The position numbers and the translations under genes were made by a program. A stretch of DNA of 64,000 nt from Polluticaenibacter yanchengensis (GTDB lineage Bacteria > Bacteroidota > Bacteroidia > Chitinophagales > Chitinophagaceae): assembly GCA_027854065.1 (NCBI GenBank), contig JAQGEF010000017.1:1-64000 (forward strand). Direction: 5' to 3'. The notes below the pieces were generated by a model. It saw only the letters and a list, made by a program, of their open reading frames with translations, did not search any database and was not told the DNA's origin. Of this stretch, positions 34,752 to 44,447 are shown piece after piece. Each line of letters begins with the position of its first letter. The first letter of the stretch is position 1.

Positions 34752-37487
34752 TCAGGGTTTGGCCACAATATCATACTTACCGGAACTAAGCGCCAACTTT
34801 TCTTTATTATTTTCAACTTTATTATTTAAGGTTACCTGCCTGGCGGTAAAAGGTAAAATGACTGTTGCACTTGTATTTACAGGTACTTCCACATGCAGGT
34901 AAAAGCTACCATCTGCTTGTTTTTGCCAGTTAGTGGTTACATTTCCATAAAGAGTTTCTATGGCAGCTTCTGCCTGGGTAACATCACCTACAGGCGTAGG
35001 TGCTACAATGAATTTCTTATAACCGATGGCAGAACTGTCTATTTTCAGCCCAGCCAGCCCGCTGTAAAACCATTCTTTTAAATGCCCGAGCATAAGGTGA
35101 TTGTTTGACACCGTGGGTAAAGCCATCCAGCTTTCTGTAAGCGCCGTTGCTCCTTTTGCCAGCTGATACCCATAACCCGGCACATCGGAGCGGGAATTCA
35201 TTTTATATAAAATATCGCTATAACCTTCTTTCTCTAATACGCGTACCACATATCTGAAACCGATATCACCGGCAGTAAGGCGGTAGCTGCTATCCACAAT
35301 ACCCTGTACCAGGTTTTTCAATACGGCCGTTTTCTCTGTTTTTGGCACAAGGTCCATATACAATGCCATTGCATTGGAAGTCTGGCTTCCGGTAGCATAT
35401 TGTTTTGTTGCAGGATTGAAATAAGTGTCATTAAAAGCTTTTCTAACCTGTGCGGCCAGTTGGGCATACTGTTTGACATCTGCAGGCCTGTTTAATAAGG
35501 TTGCTACTTTTTGCATAATATTCAGATTATAATAGAAGATGGCCGTACCCGTAACCCCTAATGGCGTTAGTTGAGATACTCCCGGTGCTTTGGGACCAAT
35601 ATCATACCAGTCACCCAGGCCATTTCTTAGTATTAAATTCTCTGAACGTTCTTTCAGGTAGTCGATATAACGTTGCATAGTCGGGTACATATCGGTCAGC
35701 ATTTTCAGATCACCATACCAGTTATATGCATACCAGGGATAAATGATTCCGCTACTGCCCCACTCCGGGGAATCGCGGAACATATCTTTTTCTCCCCAGG
35801 TAAAATAGACATACTCGGGATTTGTTTCGGCTATCAGCCCGTTCTCCAACTGACCAACTTTTATATCGTTCATGGTTTTGCGTCCCATGGCGGCCATATC
35901 ATAACTATACTGCATGCTTGGCGACATGAGATGTACCTGTTCCATCCAGCCCAGTTTTTCCCTGTGCGGACAATCTGTTAATACATGGGAGACATTGCTG
36001 CGAATGGCCCAGTTAATAAGGGTTTCTGTTTTATTAAATAATTCGTTGGAACTTTTAAACACGCCATTTTCTGCCATGGCATTGCGGGTATGTAATGTTT
36101 TTACTTCCAGCAATTTTGGTTGTCCATTCCGGACCTGCAAATAATTGGCGCCTTTTATCTGTATATACCTGAAACCATAATAGGTAAATTTCGGCTGGTA
36201 TTCTTCTACGGCGCCTCCTTTTAAAACATATTGATAATAAAAGGGCGCTCCGGTTGCTTTTTGTGTTACATGGCCATTGGCATCCAGTAATTCACCGGGA
36301 TAGATCCTTACCGTATCGCCTTTGTTTCCCTGCAATTTTATGGCGACTATACCTGATGCATTTTGCCCCATATCATAGACCCAATCACCGGTATCAATCC
36401 TTTTTGCACTTAATGGTAAAAAGGTGGCCATTACTTTTAGCGGTTCATGCTGCTGGGATTTTAATACAGGACTTCCTTTTACAATTACCGGCTGTTGCCA
36501 GGCTGCATCTTTAAATCCTGCTTTATTCCAGCCTGGTTGTTCCAGGTTAGCGTCATAATCTTCGCCGCCATATATGCTGCTAAATGTTATAGGGCTTTTA
36601 GCGGTTTTCCAGCTTTGGTCTGTCACAATATTTTCTTCGGTGCCGTCATCATAAGTCACTTTTAACCTGCCGATCAACATGGGATGGCCATGCATGACTT
36701 TCAATTTGCGAAAGCGCTTAGCTACAGGTGGCACAAATACAAAACCGTTGCCCATGATAGCGCCAATTGCATTGCTACCATTGGCTAATAATGGTGTCAC
36801 ATCCAGTGTAACATATAAGGCTTCTTTATCGTATTTGCTCCAACCCGCATCCATAAAATGGTCGCTGACAGGCTTACCGTTTATCGTTGCTTCAAAATGC
36901 CCCAACCCGCTCATGAACAGGGTGGCTTTCTTTACTTTTTTTGTAACGGTAAATTCCTTGCGAAACAAGGGTAAAATATTATTATAACTTGCTTTATCTT
37001 TTTTACCGTCTATTGGCAACGGGTTATAAAGGCTATCTGCCATCTTATCGTATGCGATCCATTGTGCCTGTTTCCAGTCTGCAGCATTCAACAAACCCAT
37101 CTGCCATTTATTGATTGCAGACCATTCTGATACGGTATTGCTATTATCCCATACCCGTACTTTCCAGTAGTAAGTCTGGGAAGCCTGAAGGGGCTTGCCT
37201 TTGTACAAAATATTTACCGATTGTTCCGATAAGGTACGTTTGGTATCCCATATGTTGGCTTTATCATTTACAAGCGCAATACTGTCATCGCTTACCAGTA
37301 CCTGGTACGCTGTTTGCCTGGTACCATTTTGATTACTTACCAGCTGCCAGGATAAATACGGGTGGGTATTCTCTACTCCCAGCGGGTTGCTCCTATATTC
37401 AATAGTTTGTTTACTTACAGCAATCTTTTGTGCAAAAACCGGCATTAAGGCTATCATCAAAAGCCCGGTAATTAATACTTTTTTCAT
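34752..37487 (-). CDS. Alpha-L-rhamnosidase (GH78), secreted
   Basis: About 911 residues beginning MKKVLITGLLMIALMPVFAQ, a Sec signal peptide; a TTG-type upstream extension is unlikely. Domain order fits GH78: N-terminal beta-sandwich (about 30-130), Bac_rhamnosid_N-like (about 140-330), a third sandwich (340-465), then the (alpha/alpha)6 catalytic barrel starting with the signature TDCPHREKLGWMEQ (504-517) and continuing to LTESWMALPTVSNNHLMLGHLKEWFYSGLAGL, and a C-terminal beta domain. It removes terminal rhamnose from plant or bacterial glycans in the periplasm. No SusC/SusD or other glycosidase flanks it, so it is not in a visible polysaccharide utilisation locus. Confidence 0.93.
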   Translation of the reverse strand: MKKVLITGLLMIALMPVFAQKIAVSKQTIEYRSNPLGVENTHPYLSWQLVSNQNGTRQTAYQVLVSDDSIALVNDKANIWDTKRTLSEQSVNILYKGKPLQASQTYYWKVRVWDNSNTVSEWSAINKWQMGLLNAADWKQAQWIAYDKMADSLYNPLPIDGKKDKASYNNILPLFRKEFTVTKKVKKATLFMSGLGHFEATINGKPVSDHFMDAGWSKYDKEALYVTLDVTPLLANGSNAIGAIMGNGFVFVPPVAKRFRKLKVMHGHPMLIGRLKVTYDDGTEENIVTDQSWKTAKSPITFSSIYGGEDYDANLEQPGWNKAGFKDAAWQQPVIVKGSPVLKSQQHEPLKVMATFLPLSAKRIDTGDWVYDMGQNASGIVAIKLQGNKGDTVRIYPGELLDANGHVTQKATGAPFYYQYVLKGGAVEEYQPKFTYYGFRYIQIKGANYLQVRNGQPKLLEVKTLHTRNAMAENGVFKSSNELFNKTETLINWAIRSNVSHVLTDCPHREKLGWMEQVHLMSPSMQYSYDMAAMGRKTMNDIKVGQLENGLIAETNPEYVYFTWGEKDMFRDSPEWGSSGIIYPWYAYNWYGDLKMLTDMYPTMQRYIDYLKERSENLILRNGLGDWYDIGPKAPGVSQLTPLGVTGTAIFYYNLNIMQKVATLLNRPADVKQYAQLAAQVRKAFNDTYFNPATKQYATGSQTSNAMALYMDLVPKTEKTAVLKNLVQGIVDSSYRLTAGDIGFRYVVRVLEKEGYSDILYKMNSRSDVPGYGYQLAKGATALTESWMALPTVSNNHLMLGHLKEWFYSGLAGLKIDSSAIGYKKFIVAPTPVGDVTQAEAAIETLYGNVTTNWQKQADGSFYLHVEVPVNTSATVILPFTARQVTLNNKVENNKEKLALSSGKYDIVAKP

Positions 37488-37894
37488 TGGCTCAAAAACA
37501 ATCATCCTAAACTTGTTTATAAATCGTTTTACAGTGCTATCTTCTTTATTAAATATACCAACCGGTATATACTTGTCCCCTCACTTGTTGTACACTGTTT
37601 TATAATATGCTACACCGGATAACAAAGCGTGGCTGTTCTATTGAAACCTGCCATCTTATTAAGGTTATTATAAGAATGGGATATTGGCGACAGTAGCAAA
37701 ATAAAACTATTTAAACATTCAACTATACTGTACTACCTTTTCATCATTCACACTAAAGCCAGCAACCATACTACTGCATATTAAACAAAAAGGGCAGGCT
37801 CAGCGGCCTGCCCTTTTTGTTTAATAATTTATCAGCGGATCAATGCGATGAATGATATTTGCTGTAAAATGCCCGGCACTTTCTATACATGCTA
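37488..37894. other. Intergenic region upstream of the rhamnosidase
   Basis: About 400 bp without a gene; contains the terminator for the peroxidase gene. A palindromic AACCGGTATA motif near 37560 is the only operator-like feature, not strong enough to call. Confidence 0.35.
37781..37824 (-). terminator. Terminator of the peroxidase gene
   Basis: A 19-bp perfect stem (37781-37799 with 37806-37824) around a 6-nt loop, with A/T flanks on both sides, so it may act in both directions. Confidence 0.85.
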
Positions 37895-39061
37895 TTATTT
37901 AGGCATATATTTCGGTGCCCTGACCTTAGTTGTAATTTCGCTGATACTTTCCAAAAATGCTATTAAATCCAGTTTATCCTGTTTTGTTAGTTGAAGCGGC
38001 TTCAATAACGCATCTTTTTTAGGAAATAACGGATCGTTCTTCTGGTGCTCCTTTGGTGTTACTGAAGGCATTCCTACATTGTACATATTCAAAATACCGT
38101 CCATATTTCCAAATAAACCGTTGTGCATCCACGGGCCGGTTTTCATTACATCCCGTAAAGAGGGTGTTCTGAACTTACCTACATCCTCCGCTTTTTTAGT
38201 AATCATATAGCGCCCTAAATCCTCATACTCCCTGCCGTAATAAGTTAATCCCAGGTTGTGAAACTGCTGATCTGTTAATAGTGGTCCGTTATGACAGTTA
38301 ATACATCTTGCCTTGGTGCGGAAGAGATGTAACCCTCTTACCGCAGCATCGGAAAGGATGCCGGTATCGCCTAGTAAAAATTTGTCAAAATCACTTTTGC
38401 GGCTGACAATAGTGCGCTCAAAAGTGGCTAAAGCCTCGGTTAATGTTTCAGGATTAATTTCTGCGCCCTTGCCAAATGCCGCTACGAACAGGCTGTCATA
38501 CCCTTTAATACTGCGGATCTTTTCTACAGCATCCGGCATGGTACTGTTCATTTCCATCGGGTTGTTGATAGGTCCGAAAGCCTGGTCTTCCAGGCTGTGG
38601 CTCCTGCCATCCCAGAACAGTGTTTTGAAATACCAGATATTTAAAAGTGATTGCGCATTCCTGTTATTTACCTGTAAATCATGCCCCCAGGAACGCTCCC
38701 TGCCATCTGACCATGCCAGATCGGGTACATGGCAACTGGCGCAGGCTATTTGTCCTGAACCGCTTAACCTTGGGTCAAAAAATAAAGTATGTCCCAGATT
38801 GACTTTACCAATTAAACTATCGGGAACCCGGAACGGAATAGGACCTGCCGGCAGCACCGCTAATTCTTCAAACTTTGCACCGCTATCAATATCGGGTGCC
38901 GGCCATTGTGCGGAAGGACGGCTATAAATGCTTCGTAATGAATCAGTATAACTCTGTATATCAATATTTAAATCTTCAGATGCATTCTCTTCTTTATTAG
39001 GCATCATGGCTACCGAGCCTAAAAAAACAATACTTAATACAGTAACGATTGACTTTTTCAA
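37895..39061 (-). CDS. Di-heme cytochrome c peroxidase (CcpA/MauG family)
   Basis: The protein of 388 residues has two c-type heme sites: C107-A-S-C110-H111 and C253-I-N-C256-H257. An N-terminal hydrophobic segment (MKKSIVTVLSIVFLGSVAMM) exports it to the periplasm. The layout and spacing fit bacterial di-heme peroxidases, which reduce H2O2 with electrons from cytochromes; MauG-like members oxidise proteins instead, and this cannot be excluded. No neighbouring electron donor is encoded. It is monocistronic. Confidence 0.93.
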   Translation of the reverse strand: MKKSIVTVLSIVFLGSVAMMPNKEENASEDLNIDIQSYTDSLRSIYSRPSAQWPAPDIDSGAKFEELAVLPAGPIPFRVPDSLIGKVNLGHTLFFDPRLSGSGQIACASCHVPDLAWSDGRERSWGHDLQVNNRNAQSLLNIWYFKTLFWDGRSHSLEDQAFGPINNPMEMNSTMPDAVEKIRSIKGYDSLFVAAFGKGAEINPETLTEALATFERTIVSRKSDFDKFLLGDTGILSDAAVRGLHLFRTKARCINCHNGPLLTDQQFHNLGLTYYGREYEDLGRYMITKKAEDVGKFRTPSLRDVMKTGPWMHNGLFGNMDGILNMYNVGMPSVTPKEHQKNDPLFPKKDALLKPLQLTKQDKLDLIAFLESISEITTKVRAPKYMPK

Positions 39062-39173
39062 AATCTTTTCAAAAAATTAATCCACAAATTTACAGTTTTA
39101 ATATTTTGTTTTAAAAAATTGATCGTTATTACAATTATAAATTTGAGCCTCTATATGGCAATGTGTGGCACAT

Positions 39174-39206
39174 AAAAACGGGCTATCTTGCGAATAGCCC
39201 GTTTTT
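39174..39206 (-). terminator. Terminator of the CsbD gene
   Basis: A 13-bp perfect stem with core ACGGGCTAT / ATAGCCCGT and T-run on the minus strand. Confidence 0.85.
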
Positions 39207-39224
39207 TGTTTCCTGTTATCTACT

Positions 39225-39425
39225 TTATTCAAACTTCATCTTCTCAATGAATTCATTGATAGATTCTTTTGTTTCACCTGTTTTTTTCTGGATCCTACCA
39301 ACTAATTCGTCTTCTTTACCTTCTTCGTATAGTAATTCGTCATCTGTAAGGTCTGCCCATTTTTGTTTTAAATTACCTTTTATAACGTTCCAGTTACCCT
39401 TCAGTTTGTCCTGTAATGCACTCAT
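39225..39425 (-). CDS. CsbD family stress protein
   Basis: The 66-residue hydrophilic protein has the CsbD pattern LKGNWNVIKGNLKQKWADLTDDELLYEEGKEDELVGRIQKKTG. CsbD proteins are induced by general stress in many bacteria; their molecular role is unknown. It ends a minus-strand group of small genes (with those at 39474-39644 and 39723-40070) and has a strong terminator. Confidence 0.9.
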   Translation of the reverse strand: MSALQDKLKGNWNVIKGNLKQKWADLTDDELLYEEGKEDELVGRIQKKTGETKESINEFIEKMKFE

Positions 39426-39473
39426 AATAATAAAATTTAGATGTTAAAAATGATTTTCCCTTAATTCCCGGTG

Positions 39474-39662
<189 letters not shown>

Positions 39663-39722
39663 TTATTCAATAATTTCAAACTTGTATCATTATTTCATAG
39701 GCTACTACCTGAGGAACTATTA

Positions 39723-40070
39723 TTATTCCATGGTTTCATTTTGTACGGGAATGGCTTTTAAAAACTCGCTAAACTCCATCCCATAATTAGATTCACTACC
39801 GTAAACATCTAATACGTAACCTACATTACCTTCTGTATCTTCAAATAAATAGAGGGCAACATTATCTGCCGGATCGGACATTCCTTCAAACCTGAACGTG
39901 CGCACCAGCATGAGATCTTCCGGGTTATATAATTTATCAAAGCCTTTCATTTTCTGATGTTCAGAAAATGTAAACTCTTCTTCTATGCCTCTTTCCCTAA
40001 GTTTTTCCATTACTTCGGAAAGTGTGCGCATACTGGTAGGAAATGTTTTGTCTCGTCTAATTGAATTCAT
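39723..40070 (-). CDS. Small hypothetical stress-cluster protein
   Basis: The 115-residue soluble protein contains TLSEVMEKLRERGIEEEFTFSEH, LVRTFRFEGMSDPADNVALYLFED and VGYVLDVYGSES. Short proteins like this recur in Bacteroidota and are sometimes labelled phosphoribosylpyrophosphate synthetase, but there is no PRPP or ATP motif here and the length is about a third of that enzyme. I leave the function open. It is grouped with the lmo0937-type and CsbD genes on the same strand. Confidence 0.7.
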   Translation of the reverse strand: MNSIRRDKTFPTSMRTLSEVMEKLRERGIEEEFTFSEHQKMKGFDKLYNPEDLMLVRTFRFEGMSDPADNVALYLFEDTEGNVGYVLDVYGSESNYGMEFSEFLKAIPVQNETME

Positions 40071-40595
40071 AACAAAGAATTTTTAAGGATTAAATAATTC
40101 AGCAACCTTTTACCTGTTCGGGGAATTCTAATGATATAAATACAATAACAATACCAATTAATTCAATGGCGCTGAAATGAGGATTCAAAAGTTCACAGTA
40201 CGTTAGCCGGGCAATTGTTGTATAAACCGGGAAAAACCAAAGGGTAAAATAAGACATTACATATTATATAACAACACTATAAACATAAAATATTGCAACA
40301 TATGTTTTACGGATTTTAGTAAAGAAAACTAATCTAAAATAAATGATAATATTAACCGGTAACATTTAAAGCTACCGGCAACGGCAAATGATGCAGGGTT
40401 AAATTGCTCAATTTACGGCTGAAAAGGAGTGTTTTCTAATTTATAACTATAGAGGAAGTAATCAACATTATATGGCATTGGCATTAACGAAAAAGCGGTA
40501 TATCTTCCGCAGGAAATACCAGAGAATAAAGCACTCTATGAGTTCCTGCAATAAAATATACCGGCTTACCAATGTATAAAAAGCATGTTAAGCTT
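40071..40595. other. Gene-free stretch
   Basis: 525 bp with no supported gene, repeat or strong hairpin that I can see. It presumably holds the promoter of the small stress genes near 40071-40150. Confidence 0.4.
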
Positions 40596-41015
40596 TTAAT
40601 CTAACCCTTTTAACTTCTTAAAGTCTTCGAGATCGAAACTATCAAATTTGTCATAATTCAACTCTTCTTTCCGGACCGCATCTAATGTCAAATTGTAGAT
40701 CTTGAACAATTCATCCTTATGTTCCAGTGTATTGATCTTTTCTGACAGATCATTGACGATTTTATCATTTTCGTCCTGGGCATCTATTAAATAAGCAAAA
40801 TCCTCTATTAAAACTGTTTCTTTTTCTGCCGGCTCTTCTTCTATTATCCTGGATTCCTGTGTATCTATATCAGAAACTATTTTACTTAACTGTTTATCAG
40901 TAATATTGTATGGATCTTTTATTAATTTCAGTTCAATTAAACGGTCTTCTACTATATAATGCAGATCAACTAAAACTTCTGAATCTAATTGAGATATCAA
41001 ATTGTATAATTGCAT
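40596..41015 (-). CDS. Hypothetical acidic helical protein
   Basis: The 139-residue protein is strongly acidic and predicted mainly helical, with coiled-coil character (DAQDENDKIVNDLSEKINTLEHKDELFKIYNLTLDAVRKEE). No signal peptide, membrane segment or known motif. It is transcribed divergently from the nitronate monooxygenase gene, 56 bp away. The codon pattern and intact frame support a real gene, but I do not recognise it. Confidence 0.55.
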   Translation of the reverse strand: MQLYNLISQLDSEVLVDLHYIVEDRLIELKLIKDPYNITDKQLSKIVSDIDTQESRIIEEEPAEKETVLIEDFAYLIDAQDENDKIVNDLSEKINTLEHKDELFKIYNLTLDAVRKEELNYDKFDSFDLEDFKKLKGLD

Positions 41016-41071
41016 AAGTGCTGAAATTATTATGATTAATTTTTTAGGATTGACTTCAAAAATATGAAACC

Positions 41072-42013
41072 ATGAACAAAATTACTGATATTTTACAAAT
41101 TCAAAAGCCTATTATTCAGGCGGGTATGATTTGGGCCAGTGGATATAAGCTGGCGGCGGCTGTTTCTAATGCCGGCGGGCTGGGTATTATAGGCGCAGGG
41201 AGTATGTATCCTGAGGTATTTGAAGCACATTTAAGTAAGTGCAAAGAGGCTACAAACAAACCTTTTGGTGTTAACCTGCCATTGCTCTATCCTGATATCA
41301 ATAAGCATATAGATAATATTATAAAACACGAAGTACCTGTCGTAATAACCAGTGCAGGCAATCCGAAAACCTATACCGGCATTTTTAAAGCGCATGGCAT
41401 AAAGGTAATTCATGTGGTAAGCAGCAGCAAGTTTGCTCAAAAAGCTGAGGCTGCAGGCTGTGATGCTGTAGTGGCGGAAGGTTTCGAGGCAGGTGGGCAT
41501 AACGGCAGGGATGAAACTACTACGATGGTGCTGATTCCTGCAGTAGTGAACGCGGTAAGCATCCCGGTGATTGCGGCCGGGGGTATTGCTACCGGTTCTC
41601 AAATGGCGGCAGCATTTGCACTTGGCGCCCATGCAGTGCAGGTCGGTTCAAGGTTTGTAGCCAGCCACGAAGCATCTTCCCATATCAACTTTAAAAACGC
41701 AGTTATTAACAGCAGCGAAGGCGATACTTTTTTAAGATTAAAACAACTGACACCTGTGAGATTATTAAATAATGAATTTTCAAACCAGGTAAAATTAGCA
41801 GAAGAGAACGGTGCCGGTATTGATGCATTGAATGATCTACTGGGCAGGGGCAGGGCTAAGAAAGGCATGTTTGAAGGTGACATGGAAAACGGCGAATTAG
41901 AAATAGGACAAGTGGCAGCCATTATTAAAGATATACTGCCTGCAGGCGACATTGTAAACAACTTATGGAACGAATTTGTACATACATGTAAAAAACTAAC
42001 CGCTTATGTATAA
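41072..42013 (+). CDS. Nitronate monooxygenase / FabK-like flavoprotein
   Basis: The 313-residue protein is a TIM-barrel FMN enzyme of the NPD family. It begins IQKPIIQAGMIWASGYKLAAAVSNAGGLGIIG, has PFGVNLPLLYP, GCDAVVAEGFEAGGHNGRDE (with the family His in GGH) and PVIAAGGIATGSQMAAAFALGAHAVQVGSRF, the phosphate-binding region. Members either oxidise nitronates or act as enoyl-ACP reductase FabK; the sequence does not settle it. It is followed closely by the ABC permease. Confidence 0.85.
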   Translation: MNKITDILQIQKPIIQAGMIWASGYKLAAAVSNAGGLGIIGAGSMYPEVFEAHLSKCKEATNKPFGVNLPLLYPDINKHIDNIIKHEVPVVITSAGNPKTYTGIFKAHGIKVIHVVSSSKFAQKAEAAGCDAVVAEGFEAGGHNGRDETTTMVLIPAVVNAVSIPVIAAGGIATGSQMAAAFALGAHAVQVGSRFVASHEASSHINFKNAVINSSEGDTFLRLKQLTPVRLLNNEFSNQVKLAEENGAGIDALNDLLGRGRAKKGMFEGDMENGELEIGQVAAIIKDILPAGDIVNNLWNEFVHTCKKLTAYV

Positions 42014-42051
42014 TTTATGCCAAATGAAAGATTAGGTATTACATTTGAAAC

Positions 42052-43299
42052 ATGGTGAAGACTTTAAAAGTATTATGGACCAGCCTGAAAATGGCACTTG
42101 ATGAATTGAGAGTAAATAAATTAAGAACTTTCCTTTCTTTATTTGGTGTCACTATCGGTATCTTTTGTATTATCGGGGTTTTTGCTGTGGTACAAAGTCT
42201 TCAGTCAAACATTGAAATTGGCCTGAAAGGATTAGGCACCAATACTATTTATATTCAAAAATGGCCATGGGGCGGTGGTGGCGATTATCCCTGGTGGAAA
42301 TATATGAAGCGGCCGGAGCCAAGATACAGGGAAATGGAAGCGATAAAAGCCAGGAGCCAGTATTTGGATGATGCTGCGTTCATGCTTTTTTACTCCAGCA
42401 ATGTGGAATATAAAGAAAACATACTTGAAAATGTAATTATTTACGGCGCGACAGATGGGTTTGAAAAAATACAGGAAGTGGTCATTGCTGAAGGCAGGGG
42501 TATTAGTGCTTTTGAATATACCAACGGCGCACCTGTGGTCGTTATCGGCTATGAAAATGCCGTTAAGCTTTTTGAGTCACCTGAAAGGGCCGTTGGTAAA
42601 ACGGTTTCTATACTGAATAAAAAAGTACAGATTATTGGGGTGATTAAGAAAAAAGGGACTGATATGATTGGCGGCTGGGATTTTGACAATATTTGTATCT
42701 GCCCGTATAACTACAGTAAAAGTTATGTAAGTGAAGAAAATGCTGACAAACTGCTTTTAGTTAAAGGCAAAGAAGGCATTCCCATCGAAACATTTAAGTA
42801 TGAACTAAAAGGCATTATGCGGAGCCTGAGGAAAATTCCTCCGACAAAAGAAGATGATTTCGCGTTGAACGAAGTAACCAGCAGCTCCAAAGAAGTGGAG
42901 CAGGCTTTTTCCGGTATTAAAGCCGGGGGCTTAGTTATCGGCGGCTTTAGTTTAATTGTAGGTTTGTTCGGCATTGCCAATATCATGTTTGTAACTGTTA
43001 AGGAAAGAACTTCACAAATTGGACTGAAAAAAGCGATCGGGGCCAAAAGAAGCTTTATTCTTTTAGAGTTCCTGCTTGAATCATCTTTTCTGTGTATCAT
43101 TGGCGGCCTTATAGGCCTTGGATTGGTGTTCCTCACTTTTACCGCACTCTCCGCCGTGGTACCGTTTGACCTGTTCATTGAGACCAACATTATTGTTATG
43201 GCAATAGTTATTAGTATCTTTGTAGGCTTACTGGCAGGTTTTATTCCTGCCTGGCGTGCTTCTAAATTAGACCCGGTTGTGGCTATCAGAAGCAAATAA
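42052..43299 (+). CDS. ABC transporter permease (MacB/FtsX type)
   Basis: The 415-residue protein has one N-terminal membrane helix (LRTFLSLFGVTIGIFCIIGVFAVVQSL), a periplasmic MacB_PCD domain (about 55-270) and three C-terminal helices of the FtsX domain including KERTSQIGLKKAIGAKRSFILLEFLLES and the terminal GFIPAWRASKLDPVVAIRSK. Such permeases export lipoproteins, peptides or macrolides or transmit force. No ATPase gene is next to it, so its partner must be elsewhere. It starts 38 bp after the nitronate monooxygenase gene and is followed closely by tsaD. Confidence 0.88.
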   Translation: MVKTLKVLWTSLKMALDELRVNKLRTFLSLFGVTIGIFCIIGVFAVVQSLQSNIEIGLKGLGTNTIYIQKWPWGGGGDYPWWKYMKRPEPRYREMEAIKARSQYLDDAAFMLFYSSNVEYKENILENVIIYGATDGFEKIQEVVIAEGRGISAFEYTNGAPVVVIGYENAVKLFESPERAVGKTVSILNKKVQIIGVIKKKGTDMIGGWDFDNICICPYNYSKSYVSEENADKLLLVKGKEGIPIETFKYELKGIMRSLRKIPPTKEDDFALNEVTSSSKEVEQAFSGIKAGGLVIGGFSLIVGLFGIANIMFVTVKERTSQIGLKKAIGAKRSFILLEFLLESSFLCIIGGLIGLGLVFLTFTALSAVVPFDLFIETNIIVMAIVISIFVGLLAGFIPAWRASKLDPVVAIRSK

Positions 43300-43321
43300 A
43301 ACAGAAGAACGAGTAACATCA

Positions 43322-44347
43322 ATGGCCAATATCATTTTAGCAATAGAGTCCAGCTGCGACGATACATCTGCAGCAATTTGTGCAGACGGTAAAATATTGA
43401 GTAACGTTATAGCTTCTCAGGCAATACATGAAGCATACGGAGGCGTTGTGCCCGAGCTTGCCAGCAGGGCACATATGCAGAATCTGCTGCCGACTGTAAA
43501 TGCGGCACTTAAAAAAGCAGAAACTGAATTGGGCAAACCTTTGTCTTTTACAGATTTAAATGCGGTTGCCTTTACCCAGTCCCCGGGCCTGATCGGTTCA
43601 TTGATGGTGGGCTGCAGTTATGCTAAATCATTGGCATTAACGCTCAATATTCCCCTTATTGGTGTACACCATATGCAGGCACATGTTCTGGCTAATTTAC
43701 TAAGCGACCCGGCACCTGAATTTCCGTTTTTATGCCTTACTGTGAGTGGCGGGCATACACAAATTGTTCTTTGCCATTCTCCTTTAAATATGGAAATATT
43801 AGGCGAAACAATTGACGATGCAGCCGGTGAAGCGTTTGACAAAACCGCAAAACTTATAGGACTACCTTATCCGGGAGGTCCTTTAATTGATAAATATGCA
43901 CAATCCGGTACTCCAAAATTTGCACTGGCAGAACCACAGATTCCCGAACTGAATTTCAGTTTCAGCGGGTTTAAAACCTCTGTCATGTATTTTCTTCAGA
44001 AGCAAAACAAGGAAAACCCCAACTTTATAGGCGAAAATCTGAATGATATATGTGCTTCCATCCAGCATCACATTATCAATATCCTGATGAAAAAACTGGT
44101 TAAAGCAGTTAAACAAACCTGTATTAAGAATGTATGCCTGGCCGGTGGAGTCAGTGCCAACAGTGGTTTGCGCAATGCTTTTAAAGCAGCCGGCGAAAAG
44201 CACAGATTTAATACATTTATTCCCGAATTTCAGTATTGTACCGATAATGCCGGCATGATTGCGATCACCGCATATCACCAGTTCCTGGCAGAAAAATTTG
44301 AAAATCTCTCTGTAAGCCCGTCTGCAAGAGCAGAATGGGGGAAATAA
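43322..44347 (+). CDS. tsaD: tRNA N6-adenosine threonylcarbamoyltransferase TsaD
   Basis: TsaD transfers the threonylcarbamoyl group to A37 of tRNAs reading ANN codons, with TsaB and TsaE. The 341-residue product begins MANIILAIESSCDDTSAAI, has VVPELASRAHM, the metal site HMQAH (H117 and H121), LTVSGGHTQI, DDAAGEAFDKTAK, and LAGGVSANSGLR. I use the ATG at 43322; an in-frame start 45 bp upstream would overlap the permease gene and add residues with no family match. Cytoplasmic. Confidence 0.96.
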   Translation: MANIILAIESSCDDTSAAICADGKILSNVIASQAIHEAYGGVVPELASRAHMQNLLPTVNAALKKAETELGKPLSFTDLNAVAFTQSPGLIGSLMVGCSYAKSLALTLNIPLIGVHHMQAHVLANLLSDPAPEFPFLCLTVSGGHTQIVLCHSPLNMEILGETIDDAAGEAFDKTAKLIGLPYPGGPLIDKYAQSGTPKFALAEPQIPELNFSFSGFKTSVMYFLQKQNKENPNFIGENLNDICASIQHHIINILMKKLVKAVKQTCIKNVCLAGGVSANSGLRNAFKAAGEKHRFNTFIPEFQYCTDNAGMIAITAYHQFLAEKFENLSVSPSARAEWGK

Positions 44348-44393
44348 TGCGTAAAAGTACCTTATACTTAATGATGGTGGGCGTATATAAAAC

Positions 44394-44430
44394 TAAATAA
44401 AGGCAGCGTTATGCACACTGCCTTTATTTA
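44394..44430. terminator. Bidirectional terminator between tsaD and the T9SS gene
   Basis: A 13-bp perfect stem TAAATAAAGGCAG / CTGCCTTTATTTA serving both convergent genes. Confidence 0.85.
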
Positions 44431-44447
44431 TTCTCGTTTAAGAAGCA

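Noticed and set aside
39723..40070. Phosphoribosylpyrophosphate synthetase annotation
   Set aside because: Only 115 residues and no PRPP-binding or ATP motifs; the label seems inherited rather than supported.
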